A DNA stretch of 15,968 nt from an uncultured Devosia sp. (GCA_946480655.1 CAMLKN010000026.1:1-15968), one strand, 5' to 3'; positions 6,767-14,385 are shown, numbered from the stretch's first letter. Made by a program: numbers and translations. Notes: generated from the letters alone by a model not told the origin.

Positions 6767-7603
6767 GTGGAGGGGAAAACCGTAGCGGCGCGGATCCATG
6801 ATCTGCATGGGGAATTGACCGCAGCGGGCCGCAAGACGGCGCGGGGGCTCTTGGGGAATTATCCACTACTGGGGTTGGCCCCGGTGGCCGATTTCGCCTC
6901 GGGCGCCGGAGTGAGCGCGGCAACCGTGGTACGTTTCGTCGCCCAGTTGGGGTTCAAGTCCTATCCCGATTTCCAGCGCGCCCTTCGCGAGGAGCTCGAG
7001 GAGCGCTCCAAATCGCCGTTGCAGCGCCCCGCTCTGGCGCCGGCCGCCAGCGAAGGCGGCTTCCTGGCATCCTATCTCGAACAGGCTGCGCATCGCGCCA
7101 GCGAGACGGTCCAGTTCATCCCGAACTGGGAGTTTGAAGCGGTGTGCCACAAGCTGGCCGAGGGCAAGGGGCACTGTTTTCTCGCCGGCGGACGGTTCAC
7201 CGATTTCCTCGCGGGCTATTTCGAGGCGCATCTGCGGGTGATCCGGCCTGGTGTCAGCCGCCTGGATGGACGCTCTGCCACGCGGGCCGACCAGATGATT
7301 GATGTGCGGCCGGGCGATATGGCAGTGCTGTTCGATGTCCGCCGCTATGACGATGCCCTGCTCGACACCGCTGCCGAACTGGCGCGGCGGAAGGCGCATA
7401 TCGTGCTCATCACCGACGAATGGGTGAGTCCGGTCTCCCGCCATGCCCGCAATGTCCTGCCCTGCCGGACCGAGACCGGCCGCACCTGGGACGCGAACGG
7501 GGCTGTGCTGGCCGTGGTCGAAGCCTTGATCGCCCGGACGACGGAGCTGAGTTGGACCAGTGCCAGCAAGCGCATGGGCATGCTGGAGGGCAGGGGACAA
7601 TAG
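6767..7603 (+). CDS. RpiR-family transcriptional regulator (HTH + SIS domain)
   Basis: This 278-residue protein starts at GTG 6767. An in-frame TGA at 6755 rules out a longer form, and GAGG at 6756-6759 lies 7 nt upstream. The N-terminal half carries the RpiR winged helix-turn-helix (about 35-80), with the typical VSAATVVRFVAQLGFKSY (49-66) followed by PDFQRALREEL. A SIS-type ligand-binding domain follows (about 125-260; FLAGGRFTDFLAGYF, then DMAVLFDVRRYDD and AHIVLITDEW). RpiR SIS domains usually bind phosphosugars, but members beside amine or amino acid operons are known and may bind pathway intermediates. It is divergent from the five-gene catabolic operon and almost surely controls it, probably through the inverted repeats between them. 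Activator or repressor action cannot be told from sequence. Confidence 0.9.
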   Translation: MEGKTVAARIHDLHGELTAAGRKTARGLLGNYPLLGLAPVADFASGAGVSAATVVRFVAQLGFKSYPDFQRALREELEERSKSPLQRPALAPAASEGGFLASYLEQAAHRASETVQFIPNWEFEAVCHKLAEGKGHCFLAGGRFTDFLAGYFEAHLRVIRPGVSRLDGRSATRADQMIDVRPGDMAVLFDVRRYDDALLDTAAELARRKAHIVLITDEWVSPVSRHARNVLPCRTETGRTWDANGAVLAVVEALIARTTELSWTSASKRMGMLEGRGQ

Positions 7604-7639
7604 TCGAGCCTGCCGAAGCGGCGTCATCGCCCATTCAGC

Positions 7640-7666
7640 AAAAAGGCCCCGGATCGCTCCGGGGCC
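7640..7666 (-). terminator. Intrinsic terminator of the giant coiled-coil gene
   Basis: GGCCCCGGA (7645-7653), loop TCGC and TCCGGGGCC (7658-7666) form a perfect 9-bp GC stem. On the minus strand it is followed by TTTTT (7644-7640). It lies just after the stop codon of the minus-strand gene at 7688. The plus-strand side lacks a T tract, so it serves the RpiR gene poorly. Confidence 0.88.
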
Positions 7667-7687
7667 CATTCAATCTCGTCTGGCCGA

Positions 7688-10600
7688 TCAGTTCAGGCGG
7701 CCGCTCGCATGGGCGAGGGTCGTGTAAACCTTGCCGCGATCGCTGAGCAGGTATTCGCGGGTTTCGCCGGCCGGGTTGGGACCAGCGGCAGCGCGCTTCA
7801 GGAGCTGCTCGAACTCGCTCATATAGGCCTGGGCGGTGCGGGCGAAGTCGGGGTCGCGCTGGATGCGCTTGCGCACTTCGTCATAGGTGCCCTGGCCGGT
7901 CAGCGTGTAGATGCGGCGCGTGAAGACATTGCTCTCGCCAGACTGGTAGCGGGCCCAGGCTTCGCCGAGGGCCGCATCGTCGATGGAGCGGGCGATTTCC
8001 TCGCTGAGGCCTGAGAGCGGCTGCGGGGCAGGGCCGCCGGCCTGCTTGGCCGAGGCATTACGCAGCACGTCGCGCAGCCAGCCGCCACCTTCGGCCTCTG
8101 CCGGCTGGCGCGGCGCAGCGGCGGCGGGTGCCGGCGCGGGCGCAGGGGTCGGGGCAGGCTGCTCGATCACGGGTGCAGGGCGGATCGGATCGACAAGGGT
8201 CTGGCGCGGCTCGGGGCGCCAGGTCTCGCGCACTGGTTCAGGCCGGGCCTCCTGGCGCGGCGGCTGGTAGGCCGGCGGCTCGGAAGGACGCGAGGCGCGC
8301 TGGGGCGCCCGGCGATCGGTGAGATCGTGGCTGGCCGGCTGCGACCGCACAATGGCGTTGAGTTCGCTGAGGGCCTCGATCTGCTCGGCCACGACGCGAC
8401 GCATGGCAGCGGCGCTGGCGCGGGTTTCCTCGGGCAGTTCGTTGACACCACGGGCCAGTTCGGCACGCGTAGCTTCGAGCTCGCCACCCACTTCGCGGGC
8501 GGTTTCGCGCATGGCGCGAGCCGTCTCGGCAAAGCGCTGGGTGGCTTCTTCGATGGCGCGCTGCATCTCCACCACCATGCGCTGCTGGGCTTCCTGCAGA
8601 ACCTGGTTGGCGCGACGGCTTTCCGCGTCGGCGGTCTCGTGGAACTCACCGAGCTTGCCGGTGACTTCGCCCGTGGTTTCGTCCAGCGCACGGCGCAGCT
8701 GGCCGGTGTTGGAGGCAATGGCATTGCGGACCGAGCTGGTCGAATCCGCAATGGTGTCGGCCAGCGAGCTTGCGGTCGAGGTGAGGACATCGGTGACGCT
8801 GCCAGCGGTGGAGGACAGCACGTCGCTGACGCGGCTGGCATTGTCCTCGAGGGCGGCGTTGACCTGTTGGGACTGTTCCGACAGCGCCATGCGGACCTGG
8901 CTGGACGTCTGACTGAGGGCGGCCGCGGCAGCTTCGGCGGCGCGCTGCACCGCATTGTCCATCTGCGAGACATTGCTGCTGAGGGCCGTCGAGAAACGCT
9001 CATTGGTGGCATAGAGCGCGTCGTTGACGCTGTTGGCATTCTGTTCGAGTGCCTGAGTGACCGTCTGGGTGGTCTGGGCCAGGGCGTCGGTGACCGTATG
9101 GGTCGTGGCGTTGAGCGCCTCGTCCATGGCGCGGCGGGCGCCGATCAGGCGGCGTTCGGTATCGTTGACCGTGTCGGCAATGGACTGGGCGAAGAGGCGC
9201 ATGCGGCCGTCGATATCGTCGGCGCGAGCGGCGAAACTCTGCGCCAGGGCGTCCATGGCGCCGCGGCGGTCTTCGAGGTTTTCCAGCGCGGTGGAGCTGC
9301 TGGCGTCCAGCGACTCGGCAGCCTGCCGGAGGCCGACGGCTTCGTCATCGAGGCGGCCGAGGATGGAGCCGAACTGCTCGACCATGGTGCGGATGGTGTT
9401 CTGCAGGGCGCCGACATGCTGGGTGACCATGACACCAGCCTGCTCGGTCTGGCCCATGGCTTCGCGCATGGTGTTGGAATAGTTCGCGGTCTGCTGGGCG
9501 ACGCTGGTTTCCAGGCTCGCCAGGTTGGCGGTCGAGGCGTCGAGGACACGCTGCAGCAGCAGGTTCGAATCGTTGAGCTTGTTGAGGGCGCTGGTGACGT
9601 CGCTGAGAATGCGCGAGGTCGACACCGACATGATGGCTTCGGCCTCGCGGGCATTTTCGCCCAGGGCGTCGCGCAAAAGGTTGCCATGGCTGGCCAGGGC
9701 CGTCTGCAGTTCCGCCGACTTGCTGGTGACCAGTTCGGCGAACTGGCTCGTATGCTGTTCGACCGAGCGGTTGATGGTTTCGAGGCGGGTCTCGATGGCA
9801 TCGGCGGCGTTGACGGCACGGACAGAAACGAGCTGGTCGATATTGGTGGCGGCCAGGCGGATCTGTTCGAGCGCGCTGCGCACCGCGCTGTCCATGCGGT
9901 TCGCCGTGTTCTCGACATCGGACGAGATGGCGGTGGTGGCCGCAGAGATGCGGGTGGCGATGGTTTCCTCGATCCGGTCGGCGCCGGCTTCGAGATCGGC
10001 CATGGACTGGGTGATCGAAGTATTGATCGAGGCATTGAGCGCGGCCAGGCGCTCGGCCGTGATATCGGCGCGGGCGGTGATGGCCTCGGGCAGGGTGCCC
10101 AGGCGCTGGTCGACCATGTCGGCAATGGCCTTGCGGGCCGAATTGACGCCGGTCTCGATGAGTTCGGCGGCCTGGCGGGCGCTTTCGCCCACGGTGGCGC
10201 TGGCACTTTCGATGCGGGCGGCAACGCCGGCCTCGGCATCGGAAATGCGGGCAATGGCGCTGTCGAGGCCCGCTCCGAGCGTCTCGTTGACTTCGCCGAC
10301 CTTGCCTGCGACCCGGATCGACATGTCGTCGAGGCGGGTTTCCATGGTCGTGGTGACCTGGCGCAGCGAGCCTTCGATGCTTTCGCGTGCCTTGGCGCTG
10401 TGCTGGTCGAGCGTGTCGGCGAGTTCGCTCGTGTGCAGGCCGATGGTTTCGCCCATCGAGGCGGTGTGGGTCGCGAGCGTGTCGGAAAGCGCCTGGGTGC
10501 GGGCGGCGAGCGCGTCGGACAACTGCTGGTTGCGCAGGTTGATCGCCGAGGCCATTTCCTGGGTCCGCTCGTCGAGCTTGCCGACGAGTGCGCCCGTGTG

Positions 10601-12913
10601 TGCATCGAGCGTGGTGGCAAGGACGCCGGTCCGTTCATCGAGCTTGCTGACCAGGGTGCCGGTGCGCTCGTCGAGCTGGTTGGCAAAGTCGCCGGTGCGG
10701 GTTTCCAGTTCGAGCGAGAGCGCATTGGTGCGCTCGGATATCGTTTCGCCCAGAACCTGGGTTGTCCGGTTGAGGGTCTCTTCGAAGCGCTGGGTCTGGC
10801 CCGACAGGGTGTCGGCCATGCGCTGCGTGCGGCCGGCGATGGCCTGGTCGAAAGTCTGCGTACCGGTGGACAGCGTGTCGCCCAGTTCCTGGGAGCGCAG
10901 GCGAATGGCCTCGCCGAGCTGCGCGCCACGGCTGGTCAGGGTCTGCTCCAGTTCGCCGGTGCGGGCAGCGATGCTCTCGCTGACCTCGGCGGCGCGGCCA
11001 GTGAGGACGGCATCGAGTTCGCTGGTGCGCGCGGAAATGGCGTCACTGACCTCGATGGCGCGGCTCGACAGGACTTCGTCCAGCTTGCTGGTGCGGCTGT
11101 CGAGGGCTTCGGTCAGGATTTCGGCGTGACCGTCGAGGCTGTCGGAAATTTCCTGCGTACGGTTGGTCAACGTCTCGGTGATGGCCTTGGTCTTGGCGCC
11201 GATCACGTCGCTCATCTCGCGGGTGCGCTCGGCCACGATATCGTTGAAGCGGCCCGATTCTTCGTTGAGGGCCATTTCCAGAACGTTGGCGCGGGCGGCA
11301 AAGCTGACGCCCTGCTTGTCGAGGCGCTGCACCAGTTCCTCGCCCTTGTCGCCGATGACATTGTCGAGGGCATGGAGCTTCTCATCGAGCAGGCCGGTGA
11401 TCTCGGTCAGGCGCTGGTCGAAGAAGTTCAGCGAATCCTGCCCGGCGGTCGAAAGGGTCAGGCGCGCGCGCTCGGAGGTGTCGTCCAGGGCGCCGTTGAT
11501 CTCGATAATGGCCGACTGCAGGCGGCTGTCGAGGGCGTTGAGCTGGATCGAAACCGATTCGTCGAGTTGGCGCGTGAGAGTGGCGAGCAGCAGTTCGGCT
11601 TCGGTCGAGCGGCTCGAAATGTCTCCCGAGACGCGAGCGCCGATGGCTTCGAGCGCCTGGCTGACTTCAAGCCCGCGGTCGCGCAGCAGGTCGACCAGAC
11701 TGGTGCCGCCTTCGCTCAGCAGGTTCGCCAGCGCCGAGGTGCGCTCCTCGATGGCCGAGGATAGCGACAGGGTCTGGGTTTCAAGCGCACCGCTGATCGT
11801 CGCGGCGCGGCTGTCGAGGGCATGGGTCAGGTCGGCCATGCGGGAGTCGATGGCCGAGGTGATTTCGAGCGTACGGTTCTCGAAGTTCTTGGCGGTGGTC
11901 GCCGCATGGTCTTCAAAGCCCAGGGCCAGACGGCCGGCGCTATCGTCGAGGGCGCTGAGGAAATCGCTGGTCCGGTTGTCGACCAGGTTCACAAAGCTGT
12001 CCGCACGTTCGGAAAAGCCGGTGGTCAAGGTATTGCCCGCAGTCTCGAGCGCGCGGGTGAGGTTGCCGCCGCTCTCCACGATCGTGCCGGCAATGCGCTG
12101 GCTGATCATGTCGAGGTCGAAAACGAGACCGGTATGGCTTTCGGTGATGGCTTCACGGACGCGTTCGGTATTGGTCAGCACGCTTTCGCGCTGGCTGGCG
12201 AGTTCGGCGATGAGCGCGCGCATGCGCGATTCATTGTCCGAATAGGTGCGTTCAAGCGCGGTGACCTCGTTGTGGATCATCACTTCGAGTTCGCCGGCCC
12301 GGGAGAGGGCCCGTTCGAGACCATCGCCCAGTGCGTTGACCTCGCGGCGCACGGCCTGGCCCACTGAGGCAACCTTGTCGGCGGCGGTGACTTCCGGCTC
12401 CGCCAGGCGGATCGCGGCCTGGGTGATGGAGGAGGCCGCATTGCGCAGGTCGGCGGCGCGGCGGAACAGGGTGGCTACGGCAAAGAAGCCGAGTACCGGC
12501 AGAAGCATGATGGCCAGGATGGCCACGAATTCGATCGAGCCGAGGAAGGCACCGAAATCGGCGATCTGAGCGCCATAGCGCATCCAGGCCACAGTGCTGA
12601 CGGCGGCGATCCAGGTGATCGAGAGCAGCAGGGCCAGCCAGGTCGGCGTCGTCGAGGAGCGGCCCTGGAGGCTGTAGAGAAGCTTGGAGGTCGAAACGCG
12701 GTCATCATTGGCCACGGCCGTAGCCTGCTGCGCAATCCGGTCGGCAGCACGGAGGCGTTCCGAGCGCGCGGGGTCGGGCTTCTTGTCCTGCTTCTTTTCC
12801 TGGGGAGCCTGAGCCGGCGGGTCCAGATTGAATACGGAATCCTTGAGGGCGTCCTCGACAGCCGAAAAGGCCAATGCGGCCGGATCGTTCTGGGGCGTCG
12901 GATTTTTGGCCAT
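7688..12913 (-). CDS. Giant membrane-anchored hendecad-repeat protein, growth pole ring (GPR/RgsE)-like
   Basis: This 1741-residue protein has a charged, Pro-containing cytoplasmic head (1-90) and two membrane helices (about 92-110 and 128-150) joined by a short loop. A very long helical region (about 155-1515) is followed by a Pro/Ala/Arg-rich linker (about 1518-1635) and a compact C-terminal domain (about 1636-1741: GEAWARYQSGESNVFTRRIY, later GKVYTTLAHASGRL). The helical region is largely 11-residue repeats, [LI]xxRTxx[LM]xxx, as in apolipoprotein-type amphipathic helices. This matches GPR of Agrobacterium (about 2100 residues, apolipoprotein-like repeats) and RgsE of Sinorhizobium, inner-membrane proteins that ring the growing pole and are needed for polar growth and rod shape. 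The present protein is shorter, with fewer repeats. The ATG has AAAGAG just upstream. A divergent Hpt gene precedes it. Identification rests on architecture and remembered C-terminal motifs. Confidence 0.8.
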   Translation of the reverse strand: MAKNPTPQNDPAALAFSAVEDALKDSVFNLDPPAQAPQEKKQDKKPDPARSERLRAADRIAQQATAVANDDRVSTSKLLYSLQGRSSTTPTWLALLLSITWIAAVSTVAWMRYGAQIADFGAFLGSIEFVAILAIMLLPVLGFFAVATLFRRAADLRNAASSITQAAIRLAEPEVTAADKVASVGQAVRREVNALGDGLERALSRAGELEVMIHNEVTALERTYSDNESRMRALIAELASQRESVLTNTERVREAITESHTGLVFDLDMISQRIAGTIVESGGNLTRALETAGNTLTTGFSERADSFVNLVDNRTSDFLSALDDSAGRLALGFEDHAATTAKNFENRTLEITSAIDSRMADLTHALDSRAATISGALETQTLSLSSAIEERTSALANLLSEGGTSLVDLLRDRGLEVSQALEAIGARVSGDISSRSTEAELLLATLTRQLDESVSIQLNALDSRLQSAIIEINGALDDTSERARLTLSTAGQDSLNFFDQRLTEITGLLDEKLHALDNVIGDKGEELVQRLDKQGVSFAARANVLEMALNEESGRFNDIVAERTREMSDVIGAKTKAITETLTNRTQEISDSLDGHAEILTEALDSRTSKLDEVLSSRAIEVSDAISARTSELDAVLTGRAAEVSESIAARTGELEQTLTSRGAQLGEAIRLRSQELGDTLSTGTQTFDQAIAGRTQRMADTLSGQTQRFEETLNRTTQVLGETISERTNALSLELETRTGDFANQLDERTGTLVSKLDERTGVLATTLDAHTGALVGKLDERTQEMASAINLRNQQLSDALAARTQALSDTLATHTASMGETIGLHTSELADTLDQHSAKARESIEGSLRQVTTTMETRLDDMSIRVAGKVGEVNETLGAGLDSAIARISDAEAGVAARIESASATVGESARQAAELIETGVNSARKAIADMVDQRLGTLPEAITARADITAERLAALNASINTSITQSMADLEAGADRIEETIATRISAATTAISSDVENTANRMDSAVRSALEQIRLAATNIDQLVSVRAVNAADAIETRLETINRSVEQHTSQFAELVTSKSAELQTALASHGNLLRDALGENAREAEAIMSVSTSRILSDVTSALNKLNDSNLLLQRVLDASTANLASLETSVAQQTANYSNTMREAMGQTEQAGVMVTQHVGALQNTIRTMVEQFGSILGRLDDEAVGLRQAAESLDASSSTALENLEDRRGAMDALAQSFAARADDIDGRMRLFAQSIADTVNDTERRLIGARRAMDEALNATTHTVTDALAQTTQTVTQALEQNANSVNDALYATNERFSTALSSNVSQMDNAVQRAAEAAAAALSQTSSQVRMALSEQSQQVNAALEDNASRVSDVLSSTAGSVTDVLTSTASSLADTIADSTSSVRNAIASNTGQLRRALDETTGEVTGKLGEFHETADAESRRANQVLQEAQQRMVVEMQRAIEEATQRFAETARAMRETAREVGGELEATRAELARGVNELPEETRASAAAMRRVVAEQIEALSELNAIVRSQPASHDLTDRRAPQRASRPSEPPAYQPPRQEARPEPVRETWRPEPRQTLVDPIRPAPVIEQPAPTPAPAPAPAAAAPRQPAEAEGGGWLRDVLRNASAKQAGGPAPQPLSGLSEEIARSIDDAALGEAWARYQSGESNVFTRRIYTLTGQGTYDEVRKRIQRDPDFARTAQAYMSEFEQLLKRAAAGPNPAGETREYLLSDRGKVYTTLAHASGRLN
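10181..12082 (-). repeat. Hendecad (11-residue, 33-bp) repeat array in the GPR-like gene
   Basis: Residues 278-541 divide without gaps into 24 units of 11 residues, each beginning with a hydrophobic residue (Leu, Ile, Val or Phe). One 7-residue insertion (ANVLEMA, 542-548) follows, then 33 further 11-residue units run unbroken from 549 to 911. Typical units are ISARTSELDAV, LTGRAAEVSES and LDERTGTLVSK. The same period returns with occasional stutters from about 960 to 1200, and again in the Ser/Thr/Asn-rich stretch before the linker (LAQTTQTVTQA, LEQNANSVNDA). Eleven-residue periodicity gives a near-straight or slightly right-handed coiled coil or a membrane-surface amphipathic helix rather than a standard heptad coil. 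Confidence 0.85.
10544..10675 (-). repeat. Near-identical 33-bp units (four LDERT/LDAHT hendecads)
   Basis: Residues 747-790 are four consecutive units: LDERTGTLVSK, LDERTGVLATT, LDAHTGALVGK and LDERTQEMASA. On the plus strand, GGTCCG(C/T)TC(G/A)TCGAGCTTGC recurs 66 bp apart (near 10562 and 10628), and a related copy (GGTGCGCTCGTCGAGCT) lies 33 bp further. The close match at DNA level suggests recent duplication or ongoing repeat homogenisation at this spot. Confidence 0.65.
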
Positions 12914-13266
12914 ACTCTTTACTACTCTCGCGTCGGCACTGCAGCTACACGGCGAACATTACGAGCAGTCATGGCATATTGGCCCTTTCCGGGCCGGTCG
13001 CCAAACCGGAACAATTCGATGCAAATGCCCCGCATCGTCCCCCCAACCCTCGCCGCCGCGCGCTGGTTCAAAGCTCATTCATACATTCAATTTTATGCAA
13101 ACCGAACGGTTTCTTACCCAAAGGTTAATTTTCGGGTGGGAAACGTTAAGGAATGGACGGGCAAACAAAGGCAAAGATGTGGCTTAATCCCCTGTTCACG
13201 CCCGCAAGCCTAAGCTTGTGCACAGAGGGGGCGCCGTTTCCCCTTGTGTACCAGGAGTAAGCCAGA
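12914..13266. promoter_or_regulatory. Divergent intergenic region between GPR-like and Hpt genes
   Basis: This 353-bp non-coding stretch must hold promoters for both flanking genes. Contents that can be seen are a small hairpin GGCCC-TTTCC-GGGCC (12981-12995), the inverted repeat AAACCG-AA-CGGTTT (13099-13112), an AT-richer centre (about 13080-13150) with TTAA at 13125-13128 and 13146-13149, and a third TTAA at 13184-13187. GGTTAA at 13123-13128 is the reverse of a CtrA half-site (TTAACC), but no TTAA pair has 7-nt spacing. CCCCTGTTCAC near 13189 can pair imperfectly with GTGCACAGAGGGG near 13219-13230, giving the Hpt transcript a possible structured leader. I could not assign clear -35/-10 boxes. 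Confidence 0.45.
13099..13112. repeat. Perfect 14-bp inverted repeat, possible operator
   Basis: AAACCG (13099-13104) and CGGTTT (13107-13112) flank AA. A related CAAACCGGAAC sequence lies about 95 bp to the left (near 13002-13012). The size suits a dimeric DNA-binding protein, but I cannot name the regulator. Confidence 0.35.
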
Positions 13267-13671
13267 ATGGCGCAGAGAGCTTTTGTCCAAGACGCGCTAC
13301 CCAGTTCCGTCAAACGGCCGATGCGGCCGGTGGACCTGGTGCACCTGGCCAAGCAGTGCTTGGGGGATGAAAACCTCGAACTGGAAATCCTGCGGCTCTT
13401 CGACACGACGATCGCTACCTATTTCGGCCGTCTGAAGCTCGCGTCCAGTTTCGACGACCTGGCCATCAACCTTCACTCCATCAAGGGGGCTTCGGCAGGG
13501 GTCGGCGCATGGGGCATTGCCGATCTCGCAGCGGCCCTCGAAAAGGACTTGCGGGCCGGCCGGCCGCTCACACCCGAGCGCATCGACGACCTCGGCATGG
13601 CCGTGGAGGAAGTGCGCGACTTCGTTGCCCGCATGCTGGCCAACGAAGACGTCGAGGCATCGGCCACTTAA
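13267..13671 (+). CDS. Single-domain histidine phosphotransfer (Hpt) protein
   Basis: This 134-residue protein has no membrane segment and no other domain. The Hpt four-helix domain spans about 20-125. The phospho-accepting residue is His70 in the signature LHSIKGASAGVGAWGIADLA (69-88), matching HxxKGxxxxxG of Hpt proteins. Such a protein passes phosphate between a hybrid histidine kinase and a response regulator, but no kinase or regulator gene is in the window, so its partners are encoded elsewhere. The start has AGGAG (13253-13257) 9 nt upstream. A small Hpt gene beside a GPR/RgsE-like gene fits what I recall of Hyphomicrobiales genomes, suggesting but not proving a link with polar growth or the cell cycle. 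The intergenic region may co-regulate both genes. Confidence 0.88.
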   Translation: MAQRAFVQDALPSSVKRPMRPVDLVHLAKQCLGDENLELEILRLFDTTIATYFGRLKLASSFDDLAINLHSIKGASAGVGAWGIADLAAALEKDLRAGRPLTPERIDDLGMAVEEVRDFVARMLANEDVEASAT

Positions 13672-13689
13672 CCGCGCATTAAGCATAAT
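13668..13689 (+). promoter_or_regulatory. CtrA-type box and -10 element before the outer-membrane protein gene
   Basis: TTAA (13668-13671), seven bases (CCGCGCA) and TTAA (13679-13682) match the alphaproteobacterial CtrA consensus TTAA-N7-TTAA exactly. The first TTAA overlaps the Hpt stop codon. CATAAT (13684-13689), five of six bases of a -10, follows at once. No matching -35 hexamer lies 17 nt upstream, as expected for a regulator-dependent promoter. Transcription would start near 13696, about 27 nt before the ATG. Confidence 0.5.
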
Positions 13690-13722
13690 CGCCGACAGTT
13701 CGGATCAGAACTGGAGGTCTTC

Positions 13723-14385
13723 ATGCGCAGCTATCTTTCGAGTGCCGCACTGTTTTTTCTGGTGTCGCCGGTAGTCGCCGCAGACTACTTCCACACAATG
13801 CCGCCCGAGCCGCAATTCGACTATGGCTACTCATCCTCTGGCTGGTCAGGCCAGTATCTGGGCCTCACCATGGGCAGCCAGCGCACGCGGATCGAGGTTC
13901 CGGGCAGCGGAGTGCTGGAGGGATTCGGTCTCTTGGGCGGCGTCTTTGCTGGCGTCAATTATCAGCAGGATAACTGGGTCTACGGCCTGGAGGCGGATGC
14001 CGAATGGTCCGGCTTCCGGCAGTCCATGCCCTGCGCCAATCCGGCCTGGACCTGCAATGGCTACCTCAATGCCCAGGGATCGCTGCGTGCGCGCCTCGGC
14101 TTTGCGGTCGATGCTTTCCACGTCTATGGCACTGCGGGTCTCGCCATAGCCCATGTCGGTGGCTCGACGGTCAGCCCCACCAATGTGGAATACCCCAATT
14201 CCTATGCCCGCTGGGGCTGGACGGCCGGCGTCGGCGCGGAAGTGGCTTTCAGCGACCAGTGGTTCGGCCGCGCCGAATATCGCTACACGGACCTCGGAAC
14301 GGCTGATGCCTGGTTTGACGTGGCCTATCCCAATATTGCCGTTTCCTCGCATGCGCTGCGGGCCGGCGTTGGCTACAGGTTCTGA
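13723..14385 (+). CDS. Outer-membrane beta-barrel protein, Omp25/Omp31-like
   Basis: This 220-residue precursor has a signal peptide (positive start MRS, hydrophobic AALFFLVSPVV, likely cleavage after Ala19 or Ala20). The mature part, about 200 residues, has alternating aromatic/hydrophobic strands and Gly-rich turns (GWSGQYLGLTMG, GVFAGVNYQQDNWVYGLEAD, RARLGFAVDAFHVYGTAGLA, WFGRAEYRYTDLG). It ends in RAGVGYRF with the C-terminal Phe recognised by the Bam machinery. This is the 8-stranded OmpA-like barrel fold common in Omp25/Omp31 proteins of Hyphomicrobiales. Cys residues in MPCANPAWTC (about 102-111) could form a loop disulfide. The start has GGAGG (13713-13717). A CtrA-type box precedes it and a strong terminator follows, so it is probably monocistronic. 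Its exact role, structural or porin, is unknown. Confidence 0.85.
   Translation: MRSYLSSAALFFLVSPVVAADYFHTMPPEPQFDYGYSSSGWSGQYLGLTMGSQRTRIEVPGSGVLEGFGLLGGVFAGVNYQQDNWVYGLEADAEWSGFRQSMPCANPAWTCNGYLNAQGSLRARLGFAVDAFHVYGTAGLAIAHVGGSTVSPTNVEYPNSYARWGWTAGVGAEVAFSDQWFGRAEYRYTDLGTADAWFDVAYPNIAVSSHALRAGVGYRF

Noticed and set aside
6855..6865. TTATCCACT, close to a DnaA box
   Set aside because: It is a single near-match inside the RpiR coding region, with no cluster of boxes and no AT-rich unwinding element.
8327..11764. 1145-codon plus-strand open frame opposite the coiled-coil gene
   Set aside because: It is the shadow of a GC-rich gene that rarely uses codons whose complements are stops. Its translation is a low-complexity Gly/Arg/Ala/Asp mix with no domain, while the minus frame has membrane helices, periodic repeats and a terminator.
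13125..13149. Two TTAA motifs as a CtrA box in the GPR-like/Hpt intergenic region
   Set aside because: The spacing is 17 nt instead of 7. At most it is a pair of half-sites, so I did not list it as a box.
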